DNA of 64,000 nucleotides from Streptomyces tanashiensis. Lineage in GTDB: Bacteria > Actinomycetota > Actinomycetes > Streptomycetales > Streptomycetaceae. The notes under the pieces are model-generated. The model did no database searches. It was not told the origin of the DNA and worked only from the letters and a program-made list of their open reading frames with translations. The position numbers and the translations under genes are program-made. The stretch's first letter is position 1. Each line of letters opens with the position of its first letter. Where the stretch lies: contig NZ_BMRZ01000016.1 in assembly GCF_014648895.1 (NCBI RefSeq), positions 1 to 64,000 on the forward strand, in the 5' to 3' direction. Below are positions 43,518-51,846 of the stretch, in pieces.

Positions 43518-44462
43518 ATGAGTCCCTCCTCACCGCAGCAGACCGGGTTCCCCGCTGAGGGCCCGGCCCACACTCCTGACTCCGCACATACGCCGCAACG
43601 GGACGGGGCCGCTCCCGAGAGCCCGGGTGCCGGGCCGGTGGGCAGGCGGCTCCCGGTCCGGCCCGACGCGGCGGCCCGGCTCGCCCGTGTCGCCGAAGCC
43701 TCCTGGCGGCCGGCGCTGCTCCTGGGCGTGCTCCTGTTCGTCTGGTGGCTGGTGGCCTGGCAGGAGTTGGTGGAGTCGTACCTGGTCCCCTCGCCGGGTG
43801 ACGTGCTGGACGTCCTCGCGGACCAGCGGTCCGAGCTGATGAGTCACACCTGGGTGACCACGTACGAGACGCTGATCGGATTCGTTCTGGCCGCCGGCAT
43901 CGGGGTGGGGACCGCGGTGCTGATCGTGTACTCGAAGACGCTGGAGCGGGCCATCTACCCGGTCATCCTGTTCGCCCAGGTGATCCCCAAGATCGCGATC
44001 GCGCCGATTCTCGTGGTGTGGTTCGGGTTCGGCATGACTCCGAAGATCGTGCTCGCCGTGTTGATCGCGTTCTTCCCGGTCGTCGTGTCGAGCGTGGCGG
44101 GCCTGCGGTCGATCAACCCCGAACTGCTGGAACTGTCCGCGACGATGGGCGCCAGTACCTGGCAGACCTTCGTCAAGTTCCGTCTGCCGGGAGCGTTGCC
44201 ACACGTGATGGCGGGCCTGAAGGTCGCGGTGACGCTGGCCGTGGTCGGCGCCGTCGTAGGTGAGTTCGTCGGCGCACAGGAGGGCCTGGGATACGTCCTG
44301 CTCGCCTCCAGCGGCAACCTGGACGCGCCACTCCTGTTCGCCGACCTGCTCCTGATGTCTGCCATCGGCATCGTGCTCTTCGTCGTGATCGAGCTCGCCG
44401 AGTCCCTCCTCATCCCCTGGCACGCCAGCCGTCGTGACGGCATGGCACTCACGACCACCTGA
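43518..44462 (+). CDS. ABC transporter permease, NitT/TauT (SsuC/ThiX-like) type
   Basis: This 314-residue inner-membrane permease has an unusually long, Pro-rich polar N-terminus of about 65 residues before the first span (ALLLGVLLFVWWLVAWQELV). The LVPSPGDVLDVL segment after span 1 and the coupling loop ELSATMGASTWQTFVKFRLP are typical of SsuC/TauC/ThiX permeases. GAAGGAA precedes the ATG at 43518. It forms an importer with the binding protein and ATPase that follow. Confidence 0.9.
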   Translation: MSPSSPQQTGFPAEGPAHTPDSAHTPQRDGAAPESPGAGPVGRRLPVRPDAAARLARVAEASWRPALLLGVLLFVWWLVAWQELVESYLVPSPGDVLDVLADQRSELMSHTWVTTYETLIGFVLAAGIGVGTAVLIVYSKTLERAIYPVILFAQVIPKIAIAPILVVWFGFGMTPKIVLAVLIAFFPVVVSSVAGLRSINPELLELSATMGASTWQTFVKFRLPGALPHVMAGLKVAVTLAVVGAVVGEFVGAQEGLGYVLLASSGNLDAPLLFADLLLMSAIGIVLFVVIELAESLLIPWHASRRDGMALTTT

Positions 44463-44487
44463 TCCCCCTGCACCGAAGGCCACGCCC

Positions 44488-45519
44488 ATGACGCAGCACC
44501 ACCTTCATTCGTGCCGTTCGCTCGCCGCCCTGGCGGCCGGGCTCGTCACCGCCACCACGCTGACCGCGTGCGGCGGCGCGAGCGAGCCGCCGAGCACCGC
44601 GGACGGCAAGCGCAAGGTCACCCTCATGCTGAACTGGTCCCCCTACGGCGAGCACGCTCCGCTCTACTACGGTCTGGAAAAGGGCTACTTCGCCGCCGAG
44701 GGCATCGAGCTCACGATCAACGCCGGTACCGGGTCCGGCAACACCATCAAGGCGGTCGGCCAGGGCCACACCGACTTCGGCTGGGCGGACACCTCTCCGC
44801 TGCTGCACGCGGCGGACAGCGGCATGCCTGTGAAGTCCGCCGGCGTATTCCTGCAGAAGGGGCCGGCGTCCCTGGAGTTCTTCGCCGACCGGAACATCAA
44901 GACCCCCCAGGACCTGAAGGGGAAGAAGGTCGCGGGCACAGCCGGTGACGCGATGTGGGCGACGTTCCCGGCCTGGCTGGAGATCAACGGTCTCAAGCGC
45001 GCGGACGTGCAGCTGGTCAACGTCGACGCGGCGGGCAAGATAGCGGCCCTGAACGAGGGCAAGGTCGACGCCATCATGGGCTTCTTCCACGACCAGGCAC
45101 CGACGATCGAGGCCAAGAGCGGCAAGCGGGTCGAGGTGATGCTCTACGCCGACACCGGCCTGAACCTGCTGGGTACCGGCCTGGTAGCCAACGAGAAGAC
45201 GATCGCCTCGGACAAGGACCTGGTGCAGAAGATGGTGCGGGCGGTCCAGAAGTCCTGGACGGAGGCCGTCAAGAATCCTGCCGCGGCGGTCAAGGCCATG
45301 GAGGGCAAAGCCGACATGGCGCCTCCGGCGGACGTGATGCGCAAGCAGCTGGACAAGGCCGTGCCGCTGCTGCAGCTCGAAAGGGCGGGTGCGCCCGGGG
45401 TCAACACCGAGCAGCAGTGGACTGACATGATCAAGCTGCTGAAGGACACCGCGGGATTGAAGAAGGCGGGTCCGGCTGCGTACTACTGGGATGCCTCGTT
45501 CGCCAAGGCGGCGCGCTGA
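44488..45519 (+). CDS. ABC transporter substrate-binding lipoprotein, NMT1/THI5-like
   Basis: This is a 343-residue binding protein with a lipobox (TTLTACGG, Cys near residue 28). The NMT1/SsuA fold is recognised by LNWSPYGEHAPLYYGLEKGY, FAAEGIELTINAGTGSGNT, GKKVAGTAGDAMWATFPAWL and KVDAIMGFFHDQAPTI. Members bind pyrimidine precursors, sulfonates, nitrate or small aromatic acids; nothing here fixes the ligand. The gene sits between permease and ATPase and overlaps the ATPase start by one base. Confidence 0.88.
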   Translation: MTQHHLHSCRSLAALAAGLVTATTLTACGGASEPPSTADGKRKVTLMLNWSPYGEHAPLYYGLEKGYFAAEGIELTINAGTGSGNTIKAVGQGHTDFGWADTSPLLHAADSGMPVKSAGVFLQKGPASLEFFADRNIKTPQDLKGKKVAGTAGDAMWATFPAWLEINGLKRADVQLVNVDAAGKIAALNEGKVDAIMGFFHDQAPTIEAKSGKRVEVMLYADTGLNLLGTGLVANEKTIASDKDLVQKMVRAVQKSWTEAVKNPAAAVKAMEGKADMAPPADVMRKQLDKAVPLLQLERAGAPGVNTEQQWTDMIKLLKDTAGLKKAGPAAYYWDASFAKAAR

Positions 45520-46307
45520 TGCACACATCCACGAAGCTTCCGGCGATCGCGGTTCGCGACCTGACGTGTCAGTTCTTCACCAAGCGGGCACAGACGACGG
45601 CTCTGACCGATGTGTCGCTGGACATTCAGCCCGGCGAGTTCATCAGCATCGTCGGCCCTTCGGGCTGCGGCAAGTCGACCCTGCTCAAGATCATCGCCGG
45701 TCTGGTGCGCCCGACGGCCGGCTCGGTCGAACTGCTGGGCGCGCGGGTGGAAGGCCCGCAGCGTGACGTCGGGTTCGCGTTCCAGCGGTCAGCCCTGCTG
45801 GAGTGGCGCGGTGTTCGCAGGAACATCCTTCTCCAGGCCGAGATCCGAGGGATGGACCGCGCCCAGGCCGAGCGGCGGGCCGACTACCTGATCGAGATGA
45901 CCGGCCTCCGAGGATTCGAGGACGCGCTTCCGCACGAGCTGTCCGGGGGCATGCAGCAGCGCGCGGCGCTGTGCCGTGCGCTGCTGCACGAGCCGCCGGT
46001 CCTGCTGATGGACGAGCCGTTCGGTGCGCTGGACGCGCTCACGCGCGAGACGATGAATGTGGAGCTGAACCGGATCTGGCGCGAGACCGGGGTCACCGTC
46101 GTGCTCGTCACGCACTCGATCGCCGAGGCCGTCTACCTCGGCACCCGCATCGAGGTCATGAGCCCCCGACCGGGCCGGATCGTACGCACGCTCCCGGTCG
46201 ACCTGCCGCGTGAGCGGGCTTACGGCCCCACCCTGGCGACCGACGTCTTCCACGGCCTCGCCGCGGAGATCCGGGACCTGCTCGGTGCGAGCAGCGCGCA
46301 CGACTGA
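45519..46307 (+). CDS. ABC transporter ATP-binding protein, NitT/TauT (SsuB-like) type
   Basis: This 262-residue ATPase has Walker A GPSGCGKST, Q-loop FAFQRSALLEWRGV, signature LSGGMQQRAALCRAL, Walker B VLLMDEPFGALDALTR and the switch His in LVTHSIAEAVYL. The start ATG shares one base with the previous stop (TGATG), a coupled arrangement. It powers the importer formed with 43518 and 44488. Confidence 0.92.
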   Translation: MHTSTKLPAIAVRDLTCQFFTKRAQTTALTDVSLDIQPGEFISIVGPSGCGKSTLLKIIAGLVRPTAGSVELLGARVEGPQRDVGFAFQRSALLEWRGVRRNILLQAEIRGMDRAQAERRADYLIEMTGLRGFEDALPHELSGGMQQRAALCRALLHEPPVLLMDEPFGALDALTRETMNVELNRIWRETGVTVVLVTHSIAEAVYLGTRIEVMSPRPGRIVRTLPVDLPRERAYGPTLATDVFHGLAAEIRDLLGASSAHD

Positions 46308-46432
46308 CGCGGGCCCCCGGACTGCTCCGTCCAGTGGAACGGACACGGACGCGGCTCAGGCCGGTTCGGCGGTGACCGCGGAATCGGAAGGCATAATTCC
46401 GACGATCGTGTCGTCGTGCCGCGGAGGCCGTG

Positions 46433-49099
46433 ATGATGGAACCGGACCTGGCCTCTCGCTGGCCACTGGTCGGGCGGGACGCTGAAGTCGCGGCGTTCGA
46501 CCGGGCCTGGAGCTCGCCGGGTCTGCAGGCGGTGATGGTGTGGGGTCCGGCGGGAGTGGGCAAGTCGAGACTGGCCGATGCCTGTCTCGACCGGGCGGTG
46601 GCCGCGGGGTTCACAGCGGGTCGGGCCACCGCCACGGCCGCTGCCGCCGCGGTGCCGCTCGCCGCGATCGCGCACCTCATTCCCGCCGGGGTGGACATGC
46701 GTGACCCGGTGGCCGGGTTCGCCCAGATCGCCGGCAGTCTGGCCGGTGCCCGGCCGGGCGGGGCGGGGGCCGTGGGGCGGGTGCTGCTCGTGGACGACCT
46801 GCACCTGCTGGACGGGGCATCGACCGTCCTCCTGCGGCAGCTGATGGACGCGAACCTTGTGCGGCTGATCGGCACCATCCGTACGGGTGGGCCGATGTCC
46901 GACGCGGTGGCCGCACTGTCCCAGGGCGACAGGGTGCACCGCATCGCCCTGTCGGCGTTCGACCAGAGGCAGGTCGCGGCGCTGCTGGAGACGGCCCTGG
47001 GCGGACCGGTCGCCGGGCGCGCGGTCCACCGGCTGGCCACCGCCTCGAACGGGAACGCCCTGTACCTCCGTGAACTGGTGCTGGGCGCGGTCCAGGACGG
47101 CGCGCTGGCCTTCAACGGGGAGATCTGGCAGCTCTCCGAAGAAGGGAGCGTGGCCACCCATGCCCTGGCCCAGCTCGTCGAGGCCCGGTTCGGCGCGGCA
47201 CCCGAGACCGCCCGGCCCGCGCTGGAACTGCTGGCGCTGTGCGAGCCCCTCTCGCTGGAAGACGTTCAGGCGGAGACGGGGCCGGGGGAGCTGGCGCACC
47301 TCGAAGCCGTGGACCTGATCTCGGTCACTGCGGAGAGGCGTCGCACGGCCGTCCGGCTGGCGCACCCGCTCTACGGCGAAGTGCTGCGGGCGTCGCTTCC
47401 GACCCTCCGGCGCCGGCACCTCCTGGAAGCCCAGATCCGCAGGGCCCAGGACCGGGGCGAGCGGTGGCAGGGTGATCCCCGGAGGATCGTGGAGTGGCAG
47501 CTCGCCGCCTCGGGCAGCGCCGACCCCGGCCAGTTGGTCGAGGCTGCCCTGCTGGCCCGGTACGCCCGCGACTATGCCCAGGTGGAGGCCCTGCTGGAAG
47601 CGGTGCCCGACGAGGCGCACACGGCCAGGTCACGGCTGATGCTGATCGAGGCACTGCTGGAACTTGGCCGCCCGCGCGCCGCCGACCAGGTGCTCGCCGC
47701 AGCCGAGGCGGTTGTGCGCAGTGAGCGGCAGGCTCTTGCCATCCTTCTGATCCGCGCCAACGGCATGGCGCTGTCGGACGACCCCGTTTTGGATCCCACC
47801 GGGTACGTCGCCGCCTTGAGTCCCCACATCTCCAGTGACGCCGGGCGCACGGCCCTGCGGCACTGCGAGGGGGCGATGTACGTGTTCGCGGGCGATGTGC
47901 CCCGGGCGCTGCAGCTGACCGACGGGATGGACGGGTCCCTCGACGGCAGCCCGAACCCGTTGCTCACGATGTTCGCCGCCGTCATGAGGGGCCACGCCCT
48001 GACCCAGGCCGGCCGGGGGGAGGAGGCGCTGGCCCTCGGCGCCAGGCTGCGGGCGGAGTTCCTCCGGATCACCGACGAGTCTCTTCCGAGGACGATGGGA
48101 GCCACGGTGGAGAACATGCTGGCGATCGCGTTGTGTACCGAGGGCCGGCTGGCAGAGGCCCGCGAGGTGGCGCAGACCGCCTATGCCGAGGTCAACAGGG
48201 CCGCCATTCCGGTGGTGAGGTGCTTTCTGGCCTGGAACCTCGGTTCGATCGCCTGGCTGTCCGGCCGGGCGGCCGAGGCGAGGCGGTGGTACGCCGAGAC
48301 CGCTGCCCTCAGCAAGGCCCACGACATCAGGATGATCCGTCCGGCCATGCGCGGCCTGGCGGCGGCCACCGCACTGCTGGGCGACGTCGAGGCGGCCAAG
48401 CGCACGGTCGGTGAGTCCGGGGACCACCGTCACCTCTTCGGCGCGGGCTGGGACGCCTTGGGCGTCGCTTGGCTGTGCGTGGCCCAGGGCGACCTGTCGG
48501 GTGCCCGCACGGTGCTCGCCGAGGCGGCGGAGAGGACCAGGGCCGCCGGTCTGGCTCCGTTCGAGGCGCTCGTCCTCACCGACATCGCCCGGCTGGGCGC
48601 TCCGGGAGACGTCGCGGCGCGGCTCGCCGAGCTGGGCGAGTCCTGCGACGGCCCGCTGGTCGCGGCCCAGGCGCGTCTCGCTGCCGCACTGCACGCGGCA
48701 GACCCCGACCTGTTGCTGGCATCGGCCGACGAACTGCACGTGCTGGCAATGGACCTGATGGCTGCCGAAGCCGCAGCCGCGGCCGCGGCTGCGCTGCGCC
48801 AGGGCGGTGAGGTCCGCCGGGCCACGGCCGCCGCCCAGCAGTCCGCGGTCCTGGCCCGTGCCTGCGAGGGGGCCCGTACCCCCCTTCTCGCCGCAGCGAG
48901 GACTCCCGCCCCACTCACCTCACGGCAGCGGGACATCGCTCATCTGGCGGCCAAGGGCACTACCAGCAAGCAGATCGCGGAGTCGCTGCACCTGTCGCCC
49001 CGCACCGTGGACAACCACCTGCAGACGATCTACACCAAGCTCGGCGTCTCCACGCGCCGCGAACTCGCCGCTCTGCTTCAGGAACGCGGAGCCGAGTGA
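46433..49099 (+). CDS. LuxR-family LAL regulator
   Basis: This is an 888-residue regulator. WPLVGRDAEVAAF is followed by Walker A GPAGVGKSRLAD near residue 42 and VLLVDDLHLLDGASTVLL as Walker B. A large helical region fills the centre, and the C-terminal LuxR helix-turn-helix is LTSRQRDIAHLAAKGTTSKQ with SPRTVDNHLQTIYTKLG. GGAGG lies 5 bases before the ATG at 46433; GTG 46430 and ATG 46436 are the alternatives. It is 125 bases after the importer operon and just before the GH109-like gene; either could be its target. Confidence 0.87.
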   Translation: MMEPDLASRWPLVGRDAEVAAFDRAWSSPGLQAVMVWGPAGVGKSRLADACLDRAVAAGFTAGRATATAAAAAVPLAAIAHLIPAGVDMRDPVAGFAQIAGSLAGARPGGAGAVGRVLLVDDLHLLDGASTVLLRQLMDANLVRLIGTIRTGGPMSDAVAALSQGDRVHRIALSAFDQRQVAALLETALGGPVAGRAVHRLATASNGNALYLRELVLGAVQDGALAFNGEIWQLSEEGSVATHALAQLVEARFGAAPETARPALELLALCEPLSLEDVQAETGPGELAHLEAVDLISVTAERRRTAVRLAHPLYGEVLRASLPTLRRRHLLEAQIRRAQDRGERWQGDPRRIVEWQLAASGSADPGQLVEAALLARYARDYAQVEALLEAVPDEAHTARSRLMLIEALLELGRPRAADQVLAAAEAVVRSERQALAILLIRANGMALSDDPVLDPTGYVAALSPHISSDAGRTALRHCEGAMYVFAGDVPRALQLTDGMDGSLDGSPNPLLTMFAAVMRGHALTQAGRGEEALALGARLRAEFLRITDESLPRTMGATVENMLAIALCTEGRLAEAREVAQTAYAEVNRAAIPVVRCFLAWNLGSIAWLSGRAAEARRWYAETAALSKAHDIRMIRPAMRGLAAATALLGDVEAAKRTVGESGDHRHLFGAGWDALGVAWLCVAQGDLSGARTVLAEAAERTRAAGLAPFEALVLTDIARLGAPGDVAARLAELGESCDGPLVAAQARLAAALHAADPDLLLASADELHVLAMDLMAAEAAAAAAAALRQGGEVRRATAAAQQSAVLARACEGARTPLLAAARTPAPLTSRQRDIAHLAAKGTTSKQIAESLHLSPRTVDNHLQTIYTKLGVSTRRELAALLQERGAE

Positions 49100-49151
49100 G
49101 ACGCCCGGCGGGGGACCGCTGCACCTGCTATCTGGCACCATGCAACTTGCT

Positions 49152-49183
49152 TGCTCATGCTTGAAAATGACGCCTAATGAGCA
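49152..49183. promoter_or_regulatory. Dyad upstream of the GH109-type gene
   Basis: TGCTCAT (49152-49158) and ATGAGCA (49177-49183) form a 7-bp inverted repeat with an AT-rich centre, followed by TTGACA at 49188-49193. It looks like an operator next to a promoter. No clear -10 was found. Confidence 0.45.
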
Positions 49184-49256
49184 TCTGTTGACATGTGGTC
49201 GCTGGACCGACCAGAGTCGTCCCCGCACATGATCCGACTCGGCACTGAGGAGCGTC

Positions 49257-50690
49257 ATGCCCAAAGACTCCGCCATCTCCTGCCGTTCGCTGCTCGGAGG
49301 TGCACCGACGGGCAGCACCTCGGCCGCCGCAGGCATCGGCTCGGCGTCCCCGGCCGAGGCCTTGGAGGCGACATCCGCCATACCCGGCCGCCGGCCGGGA
49401 CAGACCACCATGGTGAACGTCCCCTTCGACGCCCACGGCACGGTGCGTGTGGGGGTAGTAGGGCTGGGCAACCGCGGATCGGGCATGGTCAAGGGGTGGG
49501 CCGCCGTGCCGGGTGCCGTCGTGACCGCGGTGTGCGACGTCCGCGCGGACAGGGCCAAGGGGGCAGCCGATCAGCTCGTCGTCCGGGGCAGGCCCCGACC
49601 TGCCGAGGTCACAGGCTCCACGGACGTGTTCACCCGGCTCGTGACACGCGACGACGTCGATCTCGTGTACATCGCCACGCCCTGGGAGTTCCACTACGAA
49701 CAGGGCAAGGCCGCCCTCCTCGCGGGCAAGCACGTGATGGTCGAACTGCCCGTGGCCACCGGGCTGAAAGAGCTGTGGGACCTCGTCGACACCTCCGAGC
49801 GCACCCGTCGGCACCTGATGCCCGCGGAGAACTGCAGCTACGGACGCAACGAGCTCGCCATGCTCAGGATGGCCCACGACGGACTCTTCGGCGACGTCAC
49901 CAACGGCCACGGCGGATACTTGCACGACCTCAGGCCTCTGCTCTTCTCCGACACCTACTACACCGACTCCTGGCGTCGGCTCTGGCACACGCGCAGCACG
50001 GCCGGCCTCTACGCGATGCATGGTCTCGCGCCCATCGCCGCGGCCATGGACATCAACCGTGGTGACCGCATGACGAAACTGCGTGCCACCGCCACGGAGC
50101 CGAAGGGCCTCGCCGACTACCGGGCCCGGTTCGTCGACCGGTCGCACCCGTCGTGGAAGGAGACGTACGTCAGCGGAGACCTCGTGACGTGTCTGATCGA
50201 CACTGCACAGGGCCGGATCATCCGCGCCGAGCACGACGTCAGTTCCCCCCGCCCCTACAGCCGGATCAACACGCTCGCCGGCACCCGCGGCATCTTCGAG
50301 GACTACGCGGGGGTCACATCGGGCGGTGCCGGACGCGTCTACCTCGAGCCCGACCACGGCGGGCACACGTGGCGCGAGTTCGCCTCGTACCGCGCCGAGT
50401 TCGACCACTGGCTGTGGAAGAAGATCGGAGACGACGCGGCCAACAACGGCGGCCACGGAGGCATGGACTACGTCCTCCAGTGGCGCACGGTGCAGCTGAT
50501 GCGGAGCGGAGGGGTCCCCGACATCGACGTCTACGACTCGGCGGCGTGGTGTGCGCCCATTCCGCTGAGCGTCGCCTCTCTCACTGCCGGCGGCAGTCCG
50601 GTCGCCTTCCCGGACTTCACCCGGGGTGCCTGGGCCAAGCTCAGAACGGGCCTCGACTCGCGCGCCTCGGAGATGCCCCCCGTGGCCTGA
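49257..50690 (+). CDS. Gfo/Idh/MocA oxidoreductase of GH109 type (NAD-dependent alpha-N-acetylgalactosaminidase family)
   Basis: This 477-residue protein has a Rossmann domain from about residue 62 (VRVGVVGLGNRGSGMVKGW), a cofactor-side segment HVMVELPVA, and family-defining segments NGHGGYLHDLRPLL, GLYAMHGLAPIAAAMDINRG and NNGGHGGMDYVLQWR. These match GH109 enzymes, which cleave alpha-linked N-acetylgalactosamine by an NAD-dependent oxidation-elimination route. The N-terminus ISCRSLLGGAPTGSTSAAAG looks like a Tat signal in which the first Arg of the pair is Cys, so export may be impaired. GAGGAG precedes the ATG. It fits with the GH31 and GH27 enzymes as part of glycan trimming; activity is inferred from family. 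Confidence 0.8.
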   Translation: MPKDSAISCRSLLGGAPTGSTSAAAGIGSASPAEALEATSAIPGRRPGQTTMVNVPFDAHGTVRVGVVGLGNRGSGMVKGWAAVPGAVVTAVCDVRADRAKGAADQLVVRGRPRPAEVTGSTDVFTRLVTRDDVDLVYIATPWEFHYEQGKAALLAGKHVMVELPVATGLKELWDLVDTSERTRRHLMPAENCSYGRNELAMLRMAHDGLFGDVTNGHGGYLHDLRPLLFSDTYYTDSWRRLWHTRSTAGLYAMHGLAPIAAAMDINRGDRMTKLRATATEPKGLADYRARFVDRSHPSWKETYVSGDLVTCLIDTAQGRIIRAEHDVSSPRPYSRINTLAGTRGIFEDYAGVTSGGAGRVYLEPDHGGHTWREFASYRAEFDHWLWKKIGDDAANNGGHGGMDYVLQWRTVQLMRSGGVPDIDVYDSAAWCAPIPLSVASLTAGGSPVAFPDFTRGAWAKLRTGLDSRASEMPPVA

Positions 50691-50888
50691 CGAAGCAGAC
50701 CCCGGGCCGACAGGACCGAGGCCGCCTGTCCGGACGGGCGGTGACGAGCAGGACCCGCCGCCCGGCGCTCTCCCGGGGAGCACGTGGTCATCGACCGCAG
50801 TGGCTCCAGCCCGTCCTGGGGCGCACCGCTCCGCCTGTCCGTGCCCGACCGCAGGGCCGAGCGGTGCGCCGGCGGACGCGCCGCCATC

Positions 50889-50962
50889 TGAGTAGCGACT
50901 ACTCAGGTGCGGGTGAAGGCCCACTTCGAGGATGGGGGGACATCCCTCGACATCAGGTGGTG
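50889..50962 (+). promoter_or_regulatory. Palindromic upstream element, copy B (HTH gene promoter region)
   Basis: TGAGTAGCGACTACTCAGGT (50889-50908) shares 17 of 20 bases with 38580-38599, including the TGAGTA/TACTCA palindrome. TCGACATCAGGTGGTG (50947-50962) differs from the other copy by one base. It probably holds the promoter, operator and ribosome site of the HTH gene at 50969. Confidence 0.68.
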
Positions 50963-50968
50963 ACGACG

Positions 50969-51547
50969 ATGCCGTCAGGTTCTTGTGCGACGACTCCCGC
51001 GTCCGGTCCCGGTGGCTCCGCCAGGGCTTCGGACGCTTTCCGTCAGGATCCTGCCGTCCTGACGGGCGGCGGATCGCGCGGATGGGGACAAGCCATGGAC
51101 AAGGGACGAGCAGACGGTCTGGCCGAGCCGGCCGGACCGTGGCGGGCCGTGGACTTCCGGCCGGACCTGGACGCGGCCGACGGCTGTCCGAGCTGTGAGA
51201 GCTGGGGCGTGCTGCCGAGGGGCCTCGGGGGCCCGGCGCGGCCGTGCCCCGATTGCCAGTCGGCGGTCCGGCTGATGCCGACGTCCTCCCCGACGTCGAG
51301 GCTCGACCAGCGCTTGCTCAGGGGGGCTGAGCGCACATCGTTCGCGCGGGAGCTGAGGACCTTGTACGAGGCCGGAGCCACCGTCGGGGAGCTGGCCTGG
51401 AGCCACCGCCGGTCCCACACCCTCATCTGCAGGCTGCTCACCGAAGCCGGGGTGGCGTCGGTGTTCCAGGGGCGGCGCACGGGCCGCGCCCGTGGGCGTG
51501 ACCCGGAGCAGGGGCGGGAGGCGGCACCAGGGAGCTCGGACCCGTAG
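50969..51547 (+). CDS. Small HTH regulator with zinc-ribbon-like cysteines
   Basis: This is a 192-residue protein. The first 45 residues are Ser/Gly-rich and probably disordered. CPSC and CPDC at about residues 77-100 form two CxxC pairs, likely one zinc site. A helix-turn-helix follows at about 123-160: RELRTLYEAGATVGELAWSH and RRSHTLICRLLTEAGV, a type repeated in many Streptomyces paralogs. The tail is basic and low complexity. I chose the ATG at 50969 because the same ATG and following residues are preserved in the decayed copy at 38657; an ATG at 51095 is the alternative (150 residues). Confidence 0.7.
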   Translation: MPSGSCATTPASGPGGSARASDAFRQDPAVLTGGGSRGWGQAMDKGRADGLAEPAGPWRAVDFRPDLDAADGCPSCESWGVLPRGLGGPARPCPDCQSAVRLMPTSSPTSRLDQRLLRGAERTSFARELRTLYEAGATVGELAWSHRRSHTLICRLLTEAGVASVFQGRRTGRARGRDPEQGREAAPGSSDP

Positions 51548-51846
51548 TGGTCAGGCCGGTACGGGCCCGTCGGCCAACGGGGAGGCCTGGGCACGGACGG
51601 ACCGGTCGTGCGGCCGGACCTCGGCCCGTCCACCGACGGGGCCCGCGCACGGGTGAGTCACGTTCCTGGGTGATCGGTGTCTTGACGCATCCGGCCTGCA
51701 TGCGCAGACTTGCTTGTAGCGTCGCCACTTTGCGCGTAACCGAGCACAATATGTGGTTGATCGCGGCACGCTCACGCTTGATGCATCCCAGAAACCCGAG
51801 GTTCCCGTACCCCTCGGCCCTCACTTCCGCCTCTCGTACGCCCTGC
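51548..51846. other. Intergenic stretch between convergent genes
   Basis: No gene and no clear strong hairpin. An AT-richer patch at 51700-51790 (CTTGCTTGTAGC, CACAATATGTGGTTGATC) resembles promoter DNA, but no start codon with a ribosome site follows it. Confidence 0.35.
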
